DNA of 64,000 nt from Cronobacter sakazakii (GCF_000982825.1 NZ_CP011047.1:1-64000), one strand, 5' to 3'; shown: positions 54,097 to 63,819, numbered from the stretch's first letter. Notes: generated by a model not told the origin, from the sequence alone. Numbers and translations: made by a program.

Positions 54097-55128
54097 ATGA
54101 TCAAACTGTCGAATATCACCAAAGTGTTCCAGCAGGGAAACCGCACCATTCAGGCGCTGAATAATGTCAGCTTGCATGTCCCGGCAGGACAGATTTATGG
54201 CGTGATTGGTGCCTCAGGCGCCGGTAAAAGTACGCTCATCCGCTGCGTCAATCTACTTGAACGCCCGACTCAGGGCAGCGTGCTGGTCGGCGGCCAGGAG
54301 CTGACCGCGCTTTCCGAATCAGAACTGACCAAAGCCCGTCGCCAGATTGGCATGATTTTCCAGCATTTTAATCTGCTGGCATCACGAACTGTTTTTGGCA
54401 ACATCGCGCTTCCGCTGGAGCTCGATAACACGCCGCGTGACGAAATTAAACGCCGCGTAACCGAACTGCTGGATCTGGTTGGCCTGAGTGAAAAGCAGGA
54501 CGCCTACCCGGCAAACCTCTCTGGCGGACAGAAACAGCGCGTGGCGATTGCCCGAGCGCTTGCCAGCAACCCGAAAGTGCTGCTGTGCGATGAAGCCACC
54601 AGCGCGCTGGACCCGGCCACTACCCGCTCGATTCTGGAATTGCTAAAAGACATCAACCGCCGTCTGGGCCTGACTATTCTGCTCATCACGCATGAAATGG
54701 ATGTCGTGAAGCGTATCTGCGACTGCGTTGCGGTGATCAGCAACGGCGAGCTTATTGAACAGGACAGCGTCAGCGAAGTGTTCTCGCACCCGAAAACGCC
54801 GCTGGCCCAGCAGTTTATTCAGTCCACGCTGCATCTGGATATCCCGGAAGATTACGCCGAGCGTCTTAACGCGCAATCTGATGATGACCGCGTACCGCTG
54901 CTGCGCCTTGAATTCACCGGCCAGTCGGTTGACGCTCCGCTCCTCTCCGAAACCGCGCGTCGCTATAACGTGAACAACAACATTATCAGCGCGCAGATGG
55001 ATTACGCCGGCGGCGTGAAATTCGGCATCATGCTGACGGAAATGCACGGCACACAGGAAGAAACGCAAGCGGCCATCGCTTACCTGCAACAACATCATGT
55101 AAAAGTAGAGGTTCTGGGTTATGTCTGA
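54097..55128 (+). CDS. metN: D/L-methionine ABC importer ATPase
   Basis: 343 residues. Walker A GASGAGKST, signature LSGGQKQRVAIARAL, Walker B VLLCDEATSALDP, and a C-terminal NIL domain that senses methionine and inhibits transport. Works at the inner membrane with MetI and MetQ. The ribosome binding site is weak. Overlaps metI by eight bases. Confidence 0.98.
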   Translation: MIKLSNITKVFQQGNRTIQALNNVSLHVPAGQIYGVIGASGAGKSTLIRCVNLLERPTQGSVLVGGQELTALSESELTKARRQIGMIFQHFNLLASRTVFGNIALPLELDNTPRDEIKRRVTELLDLVGLSEKQDAYPANLSGGQKQRVAIARALASNPKVLLCDEATSALDPATTRSILELLKDINRRLGLTILLITHEMDVVKRICDCVAVISNGELIEQDSVSEVFSHPKTPLAQQFIQSTLHLDIPEDYAERLNAQSDDDRVPLLRLEFTGQSVDAPLLSETARRYNVNNNIISAQMDYAGGVKFGIMLTEMHGTQEETQAAIAYLQQHHVKVEVLGYV

Positions 55129-55774
55129 AGCAATGATGTGGTTACTGGTGCGCGGCATCTGGGAAACGCTGGCGATGACCTTTGTTTCCGGCTTTTTTGG
55201 TTTTGTGATTGGCCTGCCGGTTGGCGTATTGCTGTACGTAACTCGTCCGGGCCAGATTATCGAAAACGCAAAGCTCTATCGCATTCTTTCTGCGCTGGTG
55301 AATATCTTCCGTTCCATTCCTTTTATTATCTTACTGGTATGGATGATCCCGTTTACCCGCGCCATCGTTGGTACTTCCATTGGTCTGCAGGCGGCTATCG
55401 TCCCGCTGACCGTGGGTGCCGCGCCGTTTATCGCCCGTATGGTGGAAAACGCCCTGCTGGAGATCCCGTCAGGTCTTATTGAAGCTTCACGCGCGATGGG
55501 TGCCACGCCGATGCAGATTGTTCGCAAGGTGCTGCTGCCTGAAGCGCTGCCGGGCCTGGTGAATGCCGCGACCATTACGCTGATTACGCTTGTCGGCTAT
55601 TCCGCTATGGGCGGCGCGGTCGGCGCAGGCGGTCTGGGACAGATCGGTTATCAGTATGGCTACATTGGCTACAACGCGACCGTGATGAACACCGTATTAG
55701 TCTTACTGGTCGTACTGGTGTATTTAATTCAGTTCTCAGGCGATCGCATCGTCCGGGCTGTCACTCACAAGTAA
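55121..55774 (+). CDS. metI: Methionine ABC importer permease
   Basis: 217 residues, five predicted membrane spans. The EAA-type loop that meets MetN is visible in GLIEASRAMGATPMQIVRKV. Second gene of metNIQ, before metQ. Confidence 0.97.
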   Translation: MSEAMMWLLVRGIWETLAMTFVSGFFGFVIGLPVGVLLYVTRPGQIIENAKLYRILSALVNIFRSIPFIILLVWMIPFTRAIVGTSIGLQAAIVPLTVGAAPFIARMVENALLEIPSGLIEASRAMGATPMQIVRKVLLPEALPGLVNAATITLITLVGYSAMGGAVGAGGLGQIGYQYGYIGYNATVMNTVLVLLVVLVYLIQFSGDRIVRAVTHK

Positions 55775-55816
55775 CGTTACACACAACATCAATATACTTT
55801 CAGTTAAGGAATGGTT

Positions 55817-56632
55817 ATGTCTTTCAAGTTTAAAACCTTTGCGGCAGTAGGCGCCCTTCTCGGCACGCTGGCTCTGGCAGGTTGCGGTCAGGAAGAAAAA
55901 GATCCGAACCATATTAAAGTGGGCGTGATTGTGGGTGCGGAACAGCAGGTTGCTGAAGTCGCCAAAAAAGTCGCCAAAGAGAAATATGGTCTCGATGTCG
56001 AGCTGGTGACTTTTAACGACTACGTTCTGCCGAACGAAGCGCTGAGCAAAGGCGATATCGACGCGAACGCGTTCCAGCACAAACCGTATCTGGATCAGCA
56101 GATCAAAGACCGCGGCTACAAGCTGGTTTCCGTCGGCAACACCTTCGTGTACCCGATCGCTGGTTACTCCCGCAAAATCAAATCGCTGGATGAGCTGCAA
56201 CCGGGCGCGCAGGTTGCCGTGCCGAACGATCCGACCAACCTTGGCCGTTCCCTGCTGCTGCTGCAGAAAGTCGGTCTTATCAAGCTGAAAGACGATATCG
56301 GCCTGCTGCCGACCGTGCTGGATATCACCGAAAACCCGAAAAACCTGAAGATTGTCGAACTGGAAGCGCCGCAGCTGCCGCGCTCGCTGGATGACGACCA
56401 GATTGCCCTTGCGGTAATCAACACTACTTACGCCAGCCAGATCAACCTGACGCCAGCGAAAGACGGCATCTTTGTGGAAGACAAAGATTCCCCGTACGTG
56501 AACATGATTGTGACCCGCGAAGATAACAAAGACGCAGAAAACGTGAAGAAATTCGTCAAGGCTTATCAGTCTGACGAAGTGAATGAAGCCGCGAACAAAG
56601 TCTTCAACGGCGGTGCCGTCAAAGGCTGGTAA
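55817..56632 (+). CDS. metQ: Methionine-binding lipoprotein
   Basis: 271 residues from ATG 55817 (AGGA upstream; the ATG at 55811 is too near). Lipobox LALAGC puts the mature protein on the outer face of the inner membrane. NlpA-family binding fold with HIKVGVIVGAEQQVAEVAKK. Delivers methionine to MetNI. Confidence 0.97.
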   Translation: MSFKFKTFAAVGALLGTLALAGCGQEEKDPNHIKVGVIVGAEQQVAEVAKKVAKEKYGLDVELVTFNDYVLPNEALSKGDIDANAFQHKPYLDQQIKDRGYKLVSVGNTFVYPIAGYSRKIKSLDELQPGAQVAVPNDPTNLGRSLLLLQKVGLIKLKDDIGLLPTVLDITENPKNLKIVELEAPQLPRSLDDDQIALAVINTTYASQINLTPAKDGIFVEDKDSPYVNMIVTREDNKDAENVKKFVKAYQSDEVNEAANKVFNGGAVKGW

Positions 56633-56664
56633 GCCGTTTTGATTGCCAGTGGTTATAATTTCAG

Positions 56665-56690
56665 GACGGGCTTAAGCCCGTCTTGTTATT
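56665..56690 (+). terminator. Hairpin after metQ
   Basis: GACGGGC-TTAA-GCCCGTC followed by TTGTTATTT, a moderate terminator. Confidence 0.6.
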
Positions 56691-56744
56691 TCTGCAAGCT
56701 CCTGATTCAATAAGCCACGTTTTTATCACCGACGAGGAATTATT

Positions 56745-57149
56745 ATGCGTGCTTTACCGATCTGTCTTTTAGCATTCATCCTGAGCGGCTGCTCCGTGCT
56801 AAGCAGATCCCCCGTAGAACCTGTTCAAAGCACCGCGTCGCCGCAAAAATCCGAGCCAGTTCGCCAGAAGACGGTTCGCCCTGCTCCGGTAAAAATCTAC
56901 ACCAACGCAGCCGATCTGGTTGGCAAACCCTTCCGCGATCTGGGCGAAGTGAGTGGCGAATCCTGCCAGGCCTCTAACCAGGATTCTCCGCCGAATATCC
57001 CGACGGCCCGTAAGCGCCTGCAGATTAACGCCTCTAAAATGAAAGCGAACGCCGTTCTGCTGCACAGCTGTGAAGTGACCAGCGGCACGCCGGGCTGCTA
57101 CCGCCAGGCCGTTTGCTTAGGGTCAGCCCTTAGCGTTCCGACCAAATGA
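56745..57149 (+). CDS. rcsF: Rcs stress sensor lipoprotein RcsF
   Basis: 134 residues. Lipobox LSGC at residues 14-17 and a proline-rich linker (residues about 22-50) are followed by a folded C-terminal domain with four Cys that form disulphides. RcsF senses outer-membrane and LPS damage and signals through IgaA to the Rcs phosphorelay. Overlaps trmO by four bases. Confidence 0.95.
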   Translation: MRALPICLLAFILSGCSVLSRSPVEPVQSTASPQKSEPVRQKTVRPAPVKIYTNAADLVGKPFRDLGEVSGESCQASNQDSPPNIPTARKRLQINASKMKANAVLLHSCEVTSGTPGCYRQAVCLGSALSVPTK

Positions 57150-57853
57150 CGACTTTTGCGTTTGAGCAAATCGGCGTCATCCGCTCGCCTTATAAAGAAA
57201 AATTCGCCGTGCCGCGCCAGCCAGGACTGGTTAACAGCGCGCGCGGCGAGCTGCATTTAATCGCGCCTTATAACCAGCCTGACGCCGTGCGCGGGCTGGA
57301 CGCGTTTAGCCACATCTGGGTCGTGTTTGTTTTTCATCAGACAATGGAAGGCGGCTGGCGGCCTACCGTGCGTCCGCCACGGCTTGGCGGCAACGCCAGA
57401 ATGGGCGTTTTCGCCACGCGCTCTACCTTTCGCCCGAACCCCGTCGGTATGTCGCTGGTGGAACTTCAGGGCATCCGCTGTGAAAAAGACCGCGTGATCC
57501 TGACGCTCGGCGGGCTGGATCTGGTGGACGGCACGCCAGTCATCGATATCAAACCGTATTTGCCCTTTGCCGAAGCGCTGCCCGATGCGCGCGCGGGCTA
57601 TGCACGGGAAGCACCGGAGGCGGCGATATCCGTCTTTTTTACCGATGAGATTGCGAAGGCCCTGCCGTCGCTTGAGAAACGCTACCCACGGCTTGGCCAG
57701 TTTATTTGTGAAGTGCTCGCCCAGGATCCGCGTCCGGCTTATCGTAAAGAGGAAGAAACAGGCAAGAGCTACGCCGTCTGGTTGCTTGATTTCAACGTCC
57801 GCTGGCGCGTAACGCCGCAGGGCTTTGAGGTCTATGCCCTGGAGCCGCGTTAA
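57146..57853 (+). CDS. trmO: tRNA m6t6A37 methyltransferase TrmO
   Basis: 235 residues. Methylates N6-threonylcarbamoyladenosine in tRNA-Thr with S-adenosylmethionine. Family parts are IGVIRSPYKEKFAVPRQPGL, RPTVRPPRLGGNARMGVFAT and STFRPNPVGMSLVEL, with the VirR/TsaA beta-barrel fold. Confidence 0.95.
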   Translation: MTTFAFEQIGVIRSPYKEKFAVPRQPGLVNSARGELHLIAPYNQPDAVRGLDAFSHIWVVFVFHQTMEGGWRPTVRPPRLGGNARMGVFATRSTFRPNPVGMSLVELQGIRCEKDRVILTLGGLDLVDGTPVIDIKPYLPFAEALPDARAGYAREAPEAAISVFFTDEIAKALPSLEKRYPRLGQFICEVLAQDPRPAYRKEEETGKSYAVWLLDFNVRWRVTPQGFEVYALEPR

Positions 57854-57963
57854 TTTCCATAGCCTCTCTTTTGGCGGCCCATTCTCACTGGTACACTAAA
57901 CCACTTTTTTGTGTCAGGCTTTAGCGTGCCTGAATTCACACGTTCAAACGGAACCGTAACAAC

Positions 57964-59682
57964 ATGCGTACTAGCCAATATCTGCTCTCCACTCTGAAGG
58001 AGACACCTGCCGACGCGGAGGTTATCAGCCACCAGCTGATGCTGCGCGCCGGGATGATCCGCAAGCTGGCCTCCGGGTTATACACCTGGCTGCCAACCGG
58101 CCTGCGCGTCCTGAAAAAAGTCGAAAATATCGTGCGTGAAGAGATGAACAACGCCGGTGCTATCGAGGTGTCGATGCCAGTGGTTCAGCCTGCTGAACTG
58201 TGGCAGGAGAGCGGCCGCTGGGAGCAGTACGGTCCGGAACTGCTGCGTTTTGTCGATCGCGGCGATCGCGCGTTTGTGCTCGGCCCGACGCACGAAGAAG
58301 TCATCACCGATCTGATCCGCAATGAGCTGAGCTCTTATAAACAGCTGCCGCTCAACTTCTATCAGATCCAGACCAAATTCCGTGACGAAGTGCGCCCGCG
58401 TTTTGGCGTGATGCGCTCGCGCGAGTTCCTGATGAAAGACGCCTACTCTTTCCATACCACCCAGGAATCGCTGCAACAGACCTACGACGCGATGTATGAG
58501 GCCTACAGCAAAATCTTCACCCGCATGGGGCTTGATTTCCGCCCGGTGCAGGCAGATACCGGCTCAATTGGCGGCAGCGCGTCGCACGAATTCCAGGTGC
58601 TGGCGCAGAGCGGCGAAGACGATATCGTCTTCTCTGACACCTCTGACTTCGCGGCAAACATTGAGCTTGCTGAAGCGGTCGCCCCGCTGACCCCACGCGC
58701 GGCGGCAACCCAGGAGATGACGCTGGTCGATACGCCGAACGCCAAAACCATTGCCGAGCTGGTTGAGCAGTTCAACCTGCCGGTTGAGAAAACCGTGAAA
58801 ACCCTGCTGGTGAAAGCGGCTGAAGGCAGCGAGTTCCCGCTGGTGGCGCTGCTGGTGCGCGGCGACCACGAACTGAACGAAGTAAAAGCCGAGAAACTGG
58901 CGCAGGTCGCCAGCCCGCTGACGTTCGCGACCGAAGCCGAAATCCGCGCCGCGGTTAACGCCGGTCCGGGTTCGCTTGGCCCGGTAAATATGCCGGTGCC
59001 GGTTGTGATTGACCGCAGCGTGGCCGCGATGAGCGATTTCGCCGCAGGCGCGAACATCGACGGTAAACACTATTTCGGCATCAACTGGGATCGCGACGTG
59101 GCGACCCCGCAGGTTGCGGATATCCGCAACGTGGTAGCGGGCGATCCAAGCCCGGATGGTCAGGGCACGCTGCTTATCAAACGCGGTATCGAAGTGGGTC
59201 ACATTTTCCAGCTTGGCACCAAATACTCCGACGCGCTGAAAGCTTCCGTACAGGGCGAAGATGGCCGTAACCAGGTGCTGACGATGGGCTGCTACGGCAT
59301 CGGCGTTACGCGCGTGGTGGCGGCGGCGATTGAGCAGAACCACGACGAACGCGGCATCGTCTGGCCGGACGCCATTGCGCCGTTCCAGGTCGCGATTCTG
59401 CCGATGAACATGCACAAATCCTTCCGCGTGCAGGAACTGGCGGAGAAACTCTACGCTGAGCTGCGCGCCAAAGGCATCGACGTGCTGATGGATGACCGTA
59501 AAGAGCGTCCGGGCGTAATGTTTGCGGATATGGAGCTTATCGGCATTCCACACACTGTAGTGATTGGCGATCGCAACCTCGACAACGACGAGATTGAATA
59601 CAAATACCGTCGCGATGGCGAGAAGAAGATGATCAAAACCGGTGACATCCTCGATTACCTGGTCGCGAATGTGAAGCGCTAA
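57964..59682 (+). CDS. proS: Prolyl-tRNA synthetase
   Basis: 572 residues, class II, with the bacterial INS editing domain between motifs 2 and 3 (about residues 225-400). MRTSQYLLSTLKETPADAEV starts the protein; motif 2 is in FRDEVRPRFGVMRSREFLMK and motif 3 in TMGCYGIGVTRVVAA. Essential for protein synthesis. Confidence 0.98.
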   Translation: MRTSQYLLSTLKETPADAEVISHQLMLRAGMIRKLASGLYTWLPTGLRVLKKVENIVREEMNNAGAIEVSMPVVQPAELWQESGRWEQYGPELLRFVDRGDRAFVLGPTHEEVITDLIRNELSSYKQLPLNFYQIQTKFRDEVRPRFGVMRSREFLMKDAYSFHTTQESLQQTYDAMYEAYSKIFTRMGLDFRPVQADTGSIGGSASHEFQVLAQSGEDDIVFSDTSDFAANIELAEAVAPLTPRAAATQEMTLVDTPNAKTIAELVEQFNLPVEKTVKTLLVKAAEGSEFPLVALLVRGDHELNEVKAEKLAQVASPLTFATEAEIRAAVNAGPGSLGPVNMPVPVVIDRSVAAMSDFAAGANIDGKHYFGINWDRDVATPQVADIRNVVAGDPSPDGQGTLLIKRGIEVGHIFQLGTKYSDALKASVQGEDGRNQVLTMGCYGIGVTRVVAAAIEQNHDERGIVWPDAIAPFQVAILPMNMHKSFRVQELAEKLYAELRAKGIDVLMDDRKERPGVMFADMELIGIPHTVVIGDRNLDNDEIEYKYRRDGEKKMIKTGDILDYLVANVKR

Positions 59683-59701
59683 GCGCTCTCCACATTGCAT
59701 T

Positions 59702-59729
59702 AAAAAGGCCCTCAGTAGAGGGCCTTTTT
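59702..59729. terminator. Bidirectional terminator between proS and nlpE
   Basis: AAAAAGGCCCTC-AGTA-GAGGGCCTTTTT, with runs on both sides. Confidence 0.9.
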
Positions 59730-59751
59730 CTTATCCGCTTACCTGTCTCCG

Positions 59752-60450
59752 TTACGGATGATCGCAATCTTTACCGGGCTTAAACGCCACTTTGCGATCG
59801 GCGACCAGACGCTTTTGCACCGCGCCGCTCGCCGGATCGACGGTCATGGTAAAGTGCGCTTCCACCACCAGCAGCACCGGTTTCTGGCTCACGCCACCTG
59901 CGCTTTGATAGTCATGCGCCAGCGCGGCATGATTTTCTACGTTTGTCTCGCGCCCGGTGGCGCAGTCGGTAAAGGTGGCGGCGCTTGCATTGTGCTGGTA
60001 CATCCCCGTCATGGTCATCGGCGTTTTCGGCAGCGGATCGCTCACCGGATCGAGCCGGTAATTCAGCGACGACTCAATCGGGTTGCCTTCACGGTCAAGC
60101 ATCTCCAGCGCCTCGCCGCGCGCGCGGAAATAGGTTTTCTCGCCCTCGCTGTCAGTGAGCACCAGCTTATCAGCGGTGCGCGCCCAGGTGCCGTAAGAGG
60201 CGAACACCGCCTGCCCTTTCGCGCCCAGATAGCGTTGATTCATCACCCAGGTGCCGTCTTTTTCTAAAAACAGCGCGGTCTCGATGCCTTCGCAATCGGC
60301 GCAGGGCAGCACGCCTTTCCAGCTCTGCTGCATCGGCTTCAGCTCCGCAGCGCTGGTCGGCGCTAAGGTCTGCATTTCTGCCCGGTTGTTACAGCCAAAC
60401 AGCGTAAACAGGCTTAATGCCGCCGCTGCGCAAAATATGATTTTTTTCAC
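59752..60450 (-). CDS. nlpE: Outer-membrane stress lipoprotein NlpE
   Basis: 232 residues. Signal peptide with lipobox LFGC; N-terminal domain with the redox CxxC pair in LPCADCEGIETAL; C-terminal domain. NlpE senses surface contact and lipoprotein-export faults and signals to CpxA; also called CutF for copper tolerance. Confidence 0.95.
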   Translation of the reverse strand: MKKIIFCAAAALSLFTLFGCNNRAEMQTLAPTSAAELKPMQQSWKGVLPCADCEGIETALFLEKDGTWVMNQRYLGAKGQAVFASYGTWARTADKLVLTDSEGEKTYFRARGEALEMLDREGNPIESSLNYRLDPVSDPLPKTPMTMTGMYQHNASAATFTDCATGRETNVENHAALAHDYQSAGGVSQKPVLLVVEAHFTMTVDPASGAVQKRLVADRKVAFKPGKDCDHP

Positions 60451-60477
60451 CGTATTTCCTTATTGTTCGTGGTGCTT

Positions 60478-60900
60478 TTAATCCGGCATACCGCGCACTT
60501 TTCCCCGCAGGGCTTTAGTGGCAGATTTATGGGTTTTCGCCTCCAGGCGTCGCACTTTCGAAGCGCGCGTCGGGCGTGTCTCCTTTCGACGCTTTTGGGT
60601 GGCGGTAAGTTCCCGCACCAGCATCACAAGACGCGCCAGCGCCGCCTCGCGGTTCATCTCCTGGCTGCGATACTCCTGCGCCTTGATAACCACCACACCC
60701 TCGGCGGTAATCAAGTGGTGACTCGCCGCCAGCAGGCGCGCTTTCCACTCATCCGGCAGGCTGGAGGCGTTGATATCAAACCGCAGGTGAATGGCCGTCG
60801 AGCTTTTATTTACATGCTGCCCGCCCGCGCCTTGCGCCCGGATGGCGCTGAACGTCACCTCGTCATCGGGCACCGCCACGCTTCGTGAAAACGTAATCAT
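60478..60900 (-). CDS. arfB: Ribosome-rescue peptidyl-tRNA hydrolase ArfB
   Basis: 140 residues. The GGQ catalytic motif is in GAGGQHVNKSSTA, and the C-terminal basic tail (KSATKALRGKVRGMPD) enters the empty mRNA channel. It releases peptides from stalled ribosomes. Overlaps the yaeQ stop by four bases. Confidence 0.97.
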   Translation of the reverse strand: MITFSRSVAVPDDEVTFSAIRAQGAGGQHVNKSSTAIHLRFDINASSLPDEWKARLLAASHHLITAEGVVVIKAQEYRSQEMNREAALARLVMLVRELTATQKRRKETRPTRASKVRRLEAKTHKSATKALRGKVRGMPD

Positions 60901-61442
60901 GCCTGAGCTTGCCAGACGGTCGGGTGAAGCTCCAGGTTTTCCTCGCCGCCGGAAAGCCAGATAACGCCTTCCTGCAACGTGGCCTGTAACGTCATGGTTC
61001 TCTGCGCCAGCGCGCTCAGCTGGGCGAGCTGGTCATCATTGATATACCAGATAGTCAGGTTCTTATACTGCCGCAGTTTGTCCTGATCCTGCTGCCACCA
61101 GATCTGCGCGGCGCGATCATTATAGGTAAACAGCGCCACCTGCTGCGACTGGCTCACCGCCTTCTTAAGGCGTCGCTCTTCCGGCAGCCCGAGTTCAATC
61201 CAGAGATCGATGCCGAGATGATCGTTGCGCAGCCAGATCTCCGGCTCGTCATCGGCGCACAGGCCACGGGTAAACTGCAACCGCTCGTCGGCGTACATCA
61301 TCCAGGCCAGCAGGCGCAGCATCATCCGCTCCTGCGTTTCCGAAGGATGGCGCGCCAGCGTCAGGTTGATGTCGAGAAACTGCTGCCGGTCGAGGTCGGC
61401 CACATTGACCGCCGCTTTATAAATGGTTGCTTTTAACGCCAT
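60897..61442 (-). CDS. yaeQ: YaeQ family protein
   Basis: 181 residues from ATG 61442. PD-(D/E)XK-like fold of unknown biochemical role; homologues restore haemolysin transcription in rfaH mutants. The start MALKATIYKAAVNVADLDRQ is conserved. Operon with arfB. Confidence 0.94.
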   Translation of the reverse strand: MALKATIYKAAVNVADLDRQQFLDINLTLARHPSETQERMMLRLLAWMMYADERLQFTRGLCADDEPEIWLRNDHLGIDLWIELGLPEERRLKKAVSQSQQVALFTYNDRAAQIWWQQDQDKLRQYKNLTIWYINDDQLAQLSALAQRTMTLQATLQEGVIWLSGGEENLELHPTVWQAQA

Positions 61443-61648
61443 AGGGCCCCCTGAAAAGTTGGGGGGTATTGTAGCGTAATACGTGTCGGCTGGCTGCCGC
61501 TTCAAGCGCAGCGCGGTAACGCTGCGAGAGCCTGCGCTATGGCTCTGATGACTATGGTATAGTCACCTTGCTAAACAGAGTTTAACTACGTAGGCTTAGA
61601 CTTGCATCCCGCGGTGAAGTCTGTCGTCAGGCTCTGACAGGAGGGCAT

Positions 61649-61849
61649 GTGGATAAATATTGTGAATTAATACGACAGCGCTATTCGCAGATAGCCAGCG
61701 GCGAACTGGGGTACATTCCCGACGCGCTGGGCTGCGTATTAAGGGCTCTGAATGAGGTGGCCTCTGACGAAACCCTCTCGGAGTCGGTCAGGGAACAGGC
61801 GGCGTATGCTGCCGCGAACTTACTGGTGAGCGATTATGTCAATGAATGA
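61649..61849 (+). CDS. yaeP: YaeP (UPF0253)
   Basis: 66 residues starting at GTG 61649 (AGGAGGG upstream). MDKYCELIRQRYSQIASGEL and ends AAANLLVSDYVNE, family-typical. Function unknown. Overlaps rof by 14 bases. Confidence 0.93.
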   Translation: MDKYCELIRQRYSQIASGELGYIPDALGCVLRALNEVASDETLSESVREQAAYAAANLLVSDYVNE

Positions 61850-62096
61850 TGCCTATCAACCCATCAACTGCGATGACTATGACAACCTCGAGCTCGCCTG
61901 CCAGCATCACTTATTACTGACGCTGGAACTCAAAAGCGGCGAGGTCATGAAGGCCAAAGCGCAGGATCTGGTTACGCGCAAAAACGTCGAATATTTGATT
62001 GCCGATGAAGCCGGTGCCGTACGCGAAGTACGTCTCGACAAAATTGCGAGCTTCAGCCATCCACAAATCGGTACGGTGGTTGTCAGCGAATCCTGA
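61836..62096 (+). CDS. rof: Rho-binding antiterminator Rof
   Basis: 86 residues. Binds Rho and blocks its primary RNA site, reducing termination. MSMNDAYQPINCDDYDNLEL and the end SHPQIGTVVVSES follow the E. coli protein closely. Second gene of the yaeP-rof pair. Confidence 0.96.
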   Translation: MSMNDAYQPINCDDYDNLELACQHHLLLTLELKSGEVMKAKAQDLVTRKNVEYLIADEAGAVREVRLDKIASFSHPQIGTVVVSES

Positions 62097-62113
62097 CGCG
62101 CACGTCACCCTGA

Positions 62114-62144
62114 CGGGCAGCCCTGGCGGCTGCCCGTTTTTTTT
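62114..62144 (+). terminator. Terminator of rof
   Basis: CGGGCAGCC-CTGGC-GGCTGCCCG followed by a T8 run, touching the stop of the convergent cytochrome gene. Confidence 0.9.
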
Positions 62145-62458
62145 CAGGGCTTCTGCCCGGCGTAGTAAGCCGCCAGATTCGCGATATCTTCATCCGACAA
62201 CCCACTCACATAGGCCTTCATGATTTCCGCCTGCCCGCCGCTGCGCTCGCCTTTTTTGTACGCCTGAAGCGCATGTTCAAGATACGCCTCATTTTGCCCG
62301 GCGAGATTCGGATAAATGGGCGCGCTGGCTTTGCCGGACGCGCCGTGGCAGGCGACGCACATGACTGCTTTCTCTTCGCCTGCCGCCGCGTCGCCTTTGG
62401 CCTGCGCCGTCACGCTTAACGCCATCAGGCTCGCCAGCCATACGCCATGTTTAATCAT
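62144..62458 (-). CDS. Small periplasmic c-type cytochrome
   Basis: 104 residues from ATG 62458. Signal peptide MIKHGVWLASLMALSVTAQA, then a haem-binding CVACH at about residues 34-38, and an axial Met candidate in EIMKAYVSGLSDEDIANLAA. Class I cytochrome (c5/c553 type) carrying electrons in the periplasm. It overlaps the tilS stop by eight bases, so it is translated from the same message. E. coli K-12 has no such gene here. Confidence 0.88.
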   Translation of the reverse strand: MIKHGVWLASLMALSVTAQAKGDAAAGEEKAVMCVACHGASGKASAPIYPNLAGQNEAYLEHALQAYKKGERSGGQAEIMKAYVSGLSDEDIANLAAYYAGQKP

Positions 62459-63755
62459 CGTTGTGCTCCTTGTGCCAGACCAGACTCCAGCCCGGTTCGT
62501 TCTGCGCCTGGCCTTCACGGGTAATGAACAGGCCGGGGGCGCAAATGGGTTGCTCATCATAAAACAGGATTGGCGTTATCTCGCGCTGCCAGGGCGGCAC
62601 CTGGAGTTCCTGCCAGAGTTTTTTCAGCGTGCGTCCGCGATCGCGCCCGACGATATACAACATCCCTGGCGCGCTGAAGCGCACCGAGACCGTTTCGCCG
62701 GGGCGCGGCGGTCGCACCGTGTCGCCTGCCTCACCGAAACGCAGGCAGCCTAGCGATTCCGGCAGGAGCAATGCCTTATGCGGATCGGGCCAGGCAAGCA
62801 TGGTCTGGCGCTGCCCCTGCCGCGCTCTCACCCACCACAACCGCCCCTGATAACGCCGTGCTTCATAGTCGCCGCATTTCAGGCGCGGCGCGGCATCCTC
62901 ACGGCTTTGAGCCACTTCATCCCAGATCCGTTGCAGCGTGGCGCGCGAAGGCATCGCCGCGTTCAGCGCGGCCAGCCAGCGGCGGAGCAGCGCGGCGCGT
63001 TTCAGCGCGCTCATGGTTTCAAGCGGCGCAATCGCGAGCGTTTTGCCATCCATCAGCGCGGCAAGCTCCGGCGTCAGCAGTTCATCCAGCAGTTGCTCCT
63101 GCTCGCCACAGAGTTGTGCGCTGCGCGCCGCCGCCTGGGTGAAGTGCGGCCAGCGCGCTTCCAGCGCAGGCAGAATGCGCAGGCGTAAAAAGTTGCGATC
63201 GAAGCGATCGTCCTCGTTGCTTTCATCGTCGATCCACACAAGCTGGTGGCGAGAGGCCCACGCCTCCAGCTGCGTGCGCGGCGTGTTCAGCAGCGGGCGC
63301 AGAAGAACGCTGCCCGCAAACGGCAGTTCGGCAGGCATCGCCGCCAGCCCCGCCGGGCCGCTGCCGCGCTTGAGCGCCAGCAGCAGGGTTTCGCACTGGT
63401 CATCGAGATGCTGCGCCGTCACCAGCGCTTCGCCCGGCAGAAGTGCAGCTTCAAACGCCTGATAGCGCGCCTTGCGGGCCTGCGCCTCAAGGCCTGAGCC
63501 GTCCTGCGCCAGCTCCACGTACGCCAGCTCAAATGGCACCTGCCAGCGGTGACAGAGCGCCTGACAATGCGCCGCCCAGCGGTCGGCGTTCGGGCTGATA
63601 CCGTGATGAACGTGAATGGCGCGCAGGCGCAGTTCAGGATGCGCCTCGCGCAGCCGCACCAGTTGATGGAGTAACACCGTCGAATCGAGCCCGCCGCTGT
63701 ATGCCACCAGCAGCTGGCGTCGGCCCCGCAGGGCTGAGAGCAGAGAAGTGTCCAT
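62451..63755 (-). CDS. tilS: tRNA-Ile lysidine synthase
   Basis: 434 residues from ATG 63755. It converts C34 of the tRNA-Ile CAU anticodon to lysidine using ATP. The PP-loop is AYSGGLDSTVLLHQL near residue 18. N-terminal synthetase domain and C-terminal tRNA-binding domains are complete. ATG 63779 is an alternative start eight codons earlier; neither has a clear ribosome binding site. Confidence 0.95.
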   Translation of the reverse strand: MDTSLLSALRGRRQLLVAYSGGLDSTVLLHQLVRLREAHPELRLRAIHVHHGISPNADRWAAHCQALCHRWQVPFELAYVELAQDGSGLEAQARKARYQAFEAALLPGEALVTAQHLDDQCETLLLALKRGSGPAGLAAMPAELPFAGSVLLRPLLNTPRTQLEAWASRHQLVWIDDESNEDDRFDRNFLRLRILPALEARWPHFTQAAARSAQLCGEQEQLLDELLTPELAALMDGKTLAIAPLETMSALKRAALLRRWLAALNAAMPSRATLQRIWDEVAQSREDAAPRLKCGDYEARRYQGRLWWVRARQGQRQTMLAWPDPHKALLLPESLGCLRFGEAGDTVRPPRPGETVSVRFSAPGMLYIVGRDRGRTLKKLWQELQVPPWQREITPILFYDEQPICAPGLFITREGQAQNEPGWSLVWHKEHNDD

Positions 63756-63819
63756 TACATCGCAAGAAAGAAGAGCCATTGCCGGGCAACTTACCGGGCA
63801 ATGGCGTCGGGAGCAAGCG

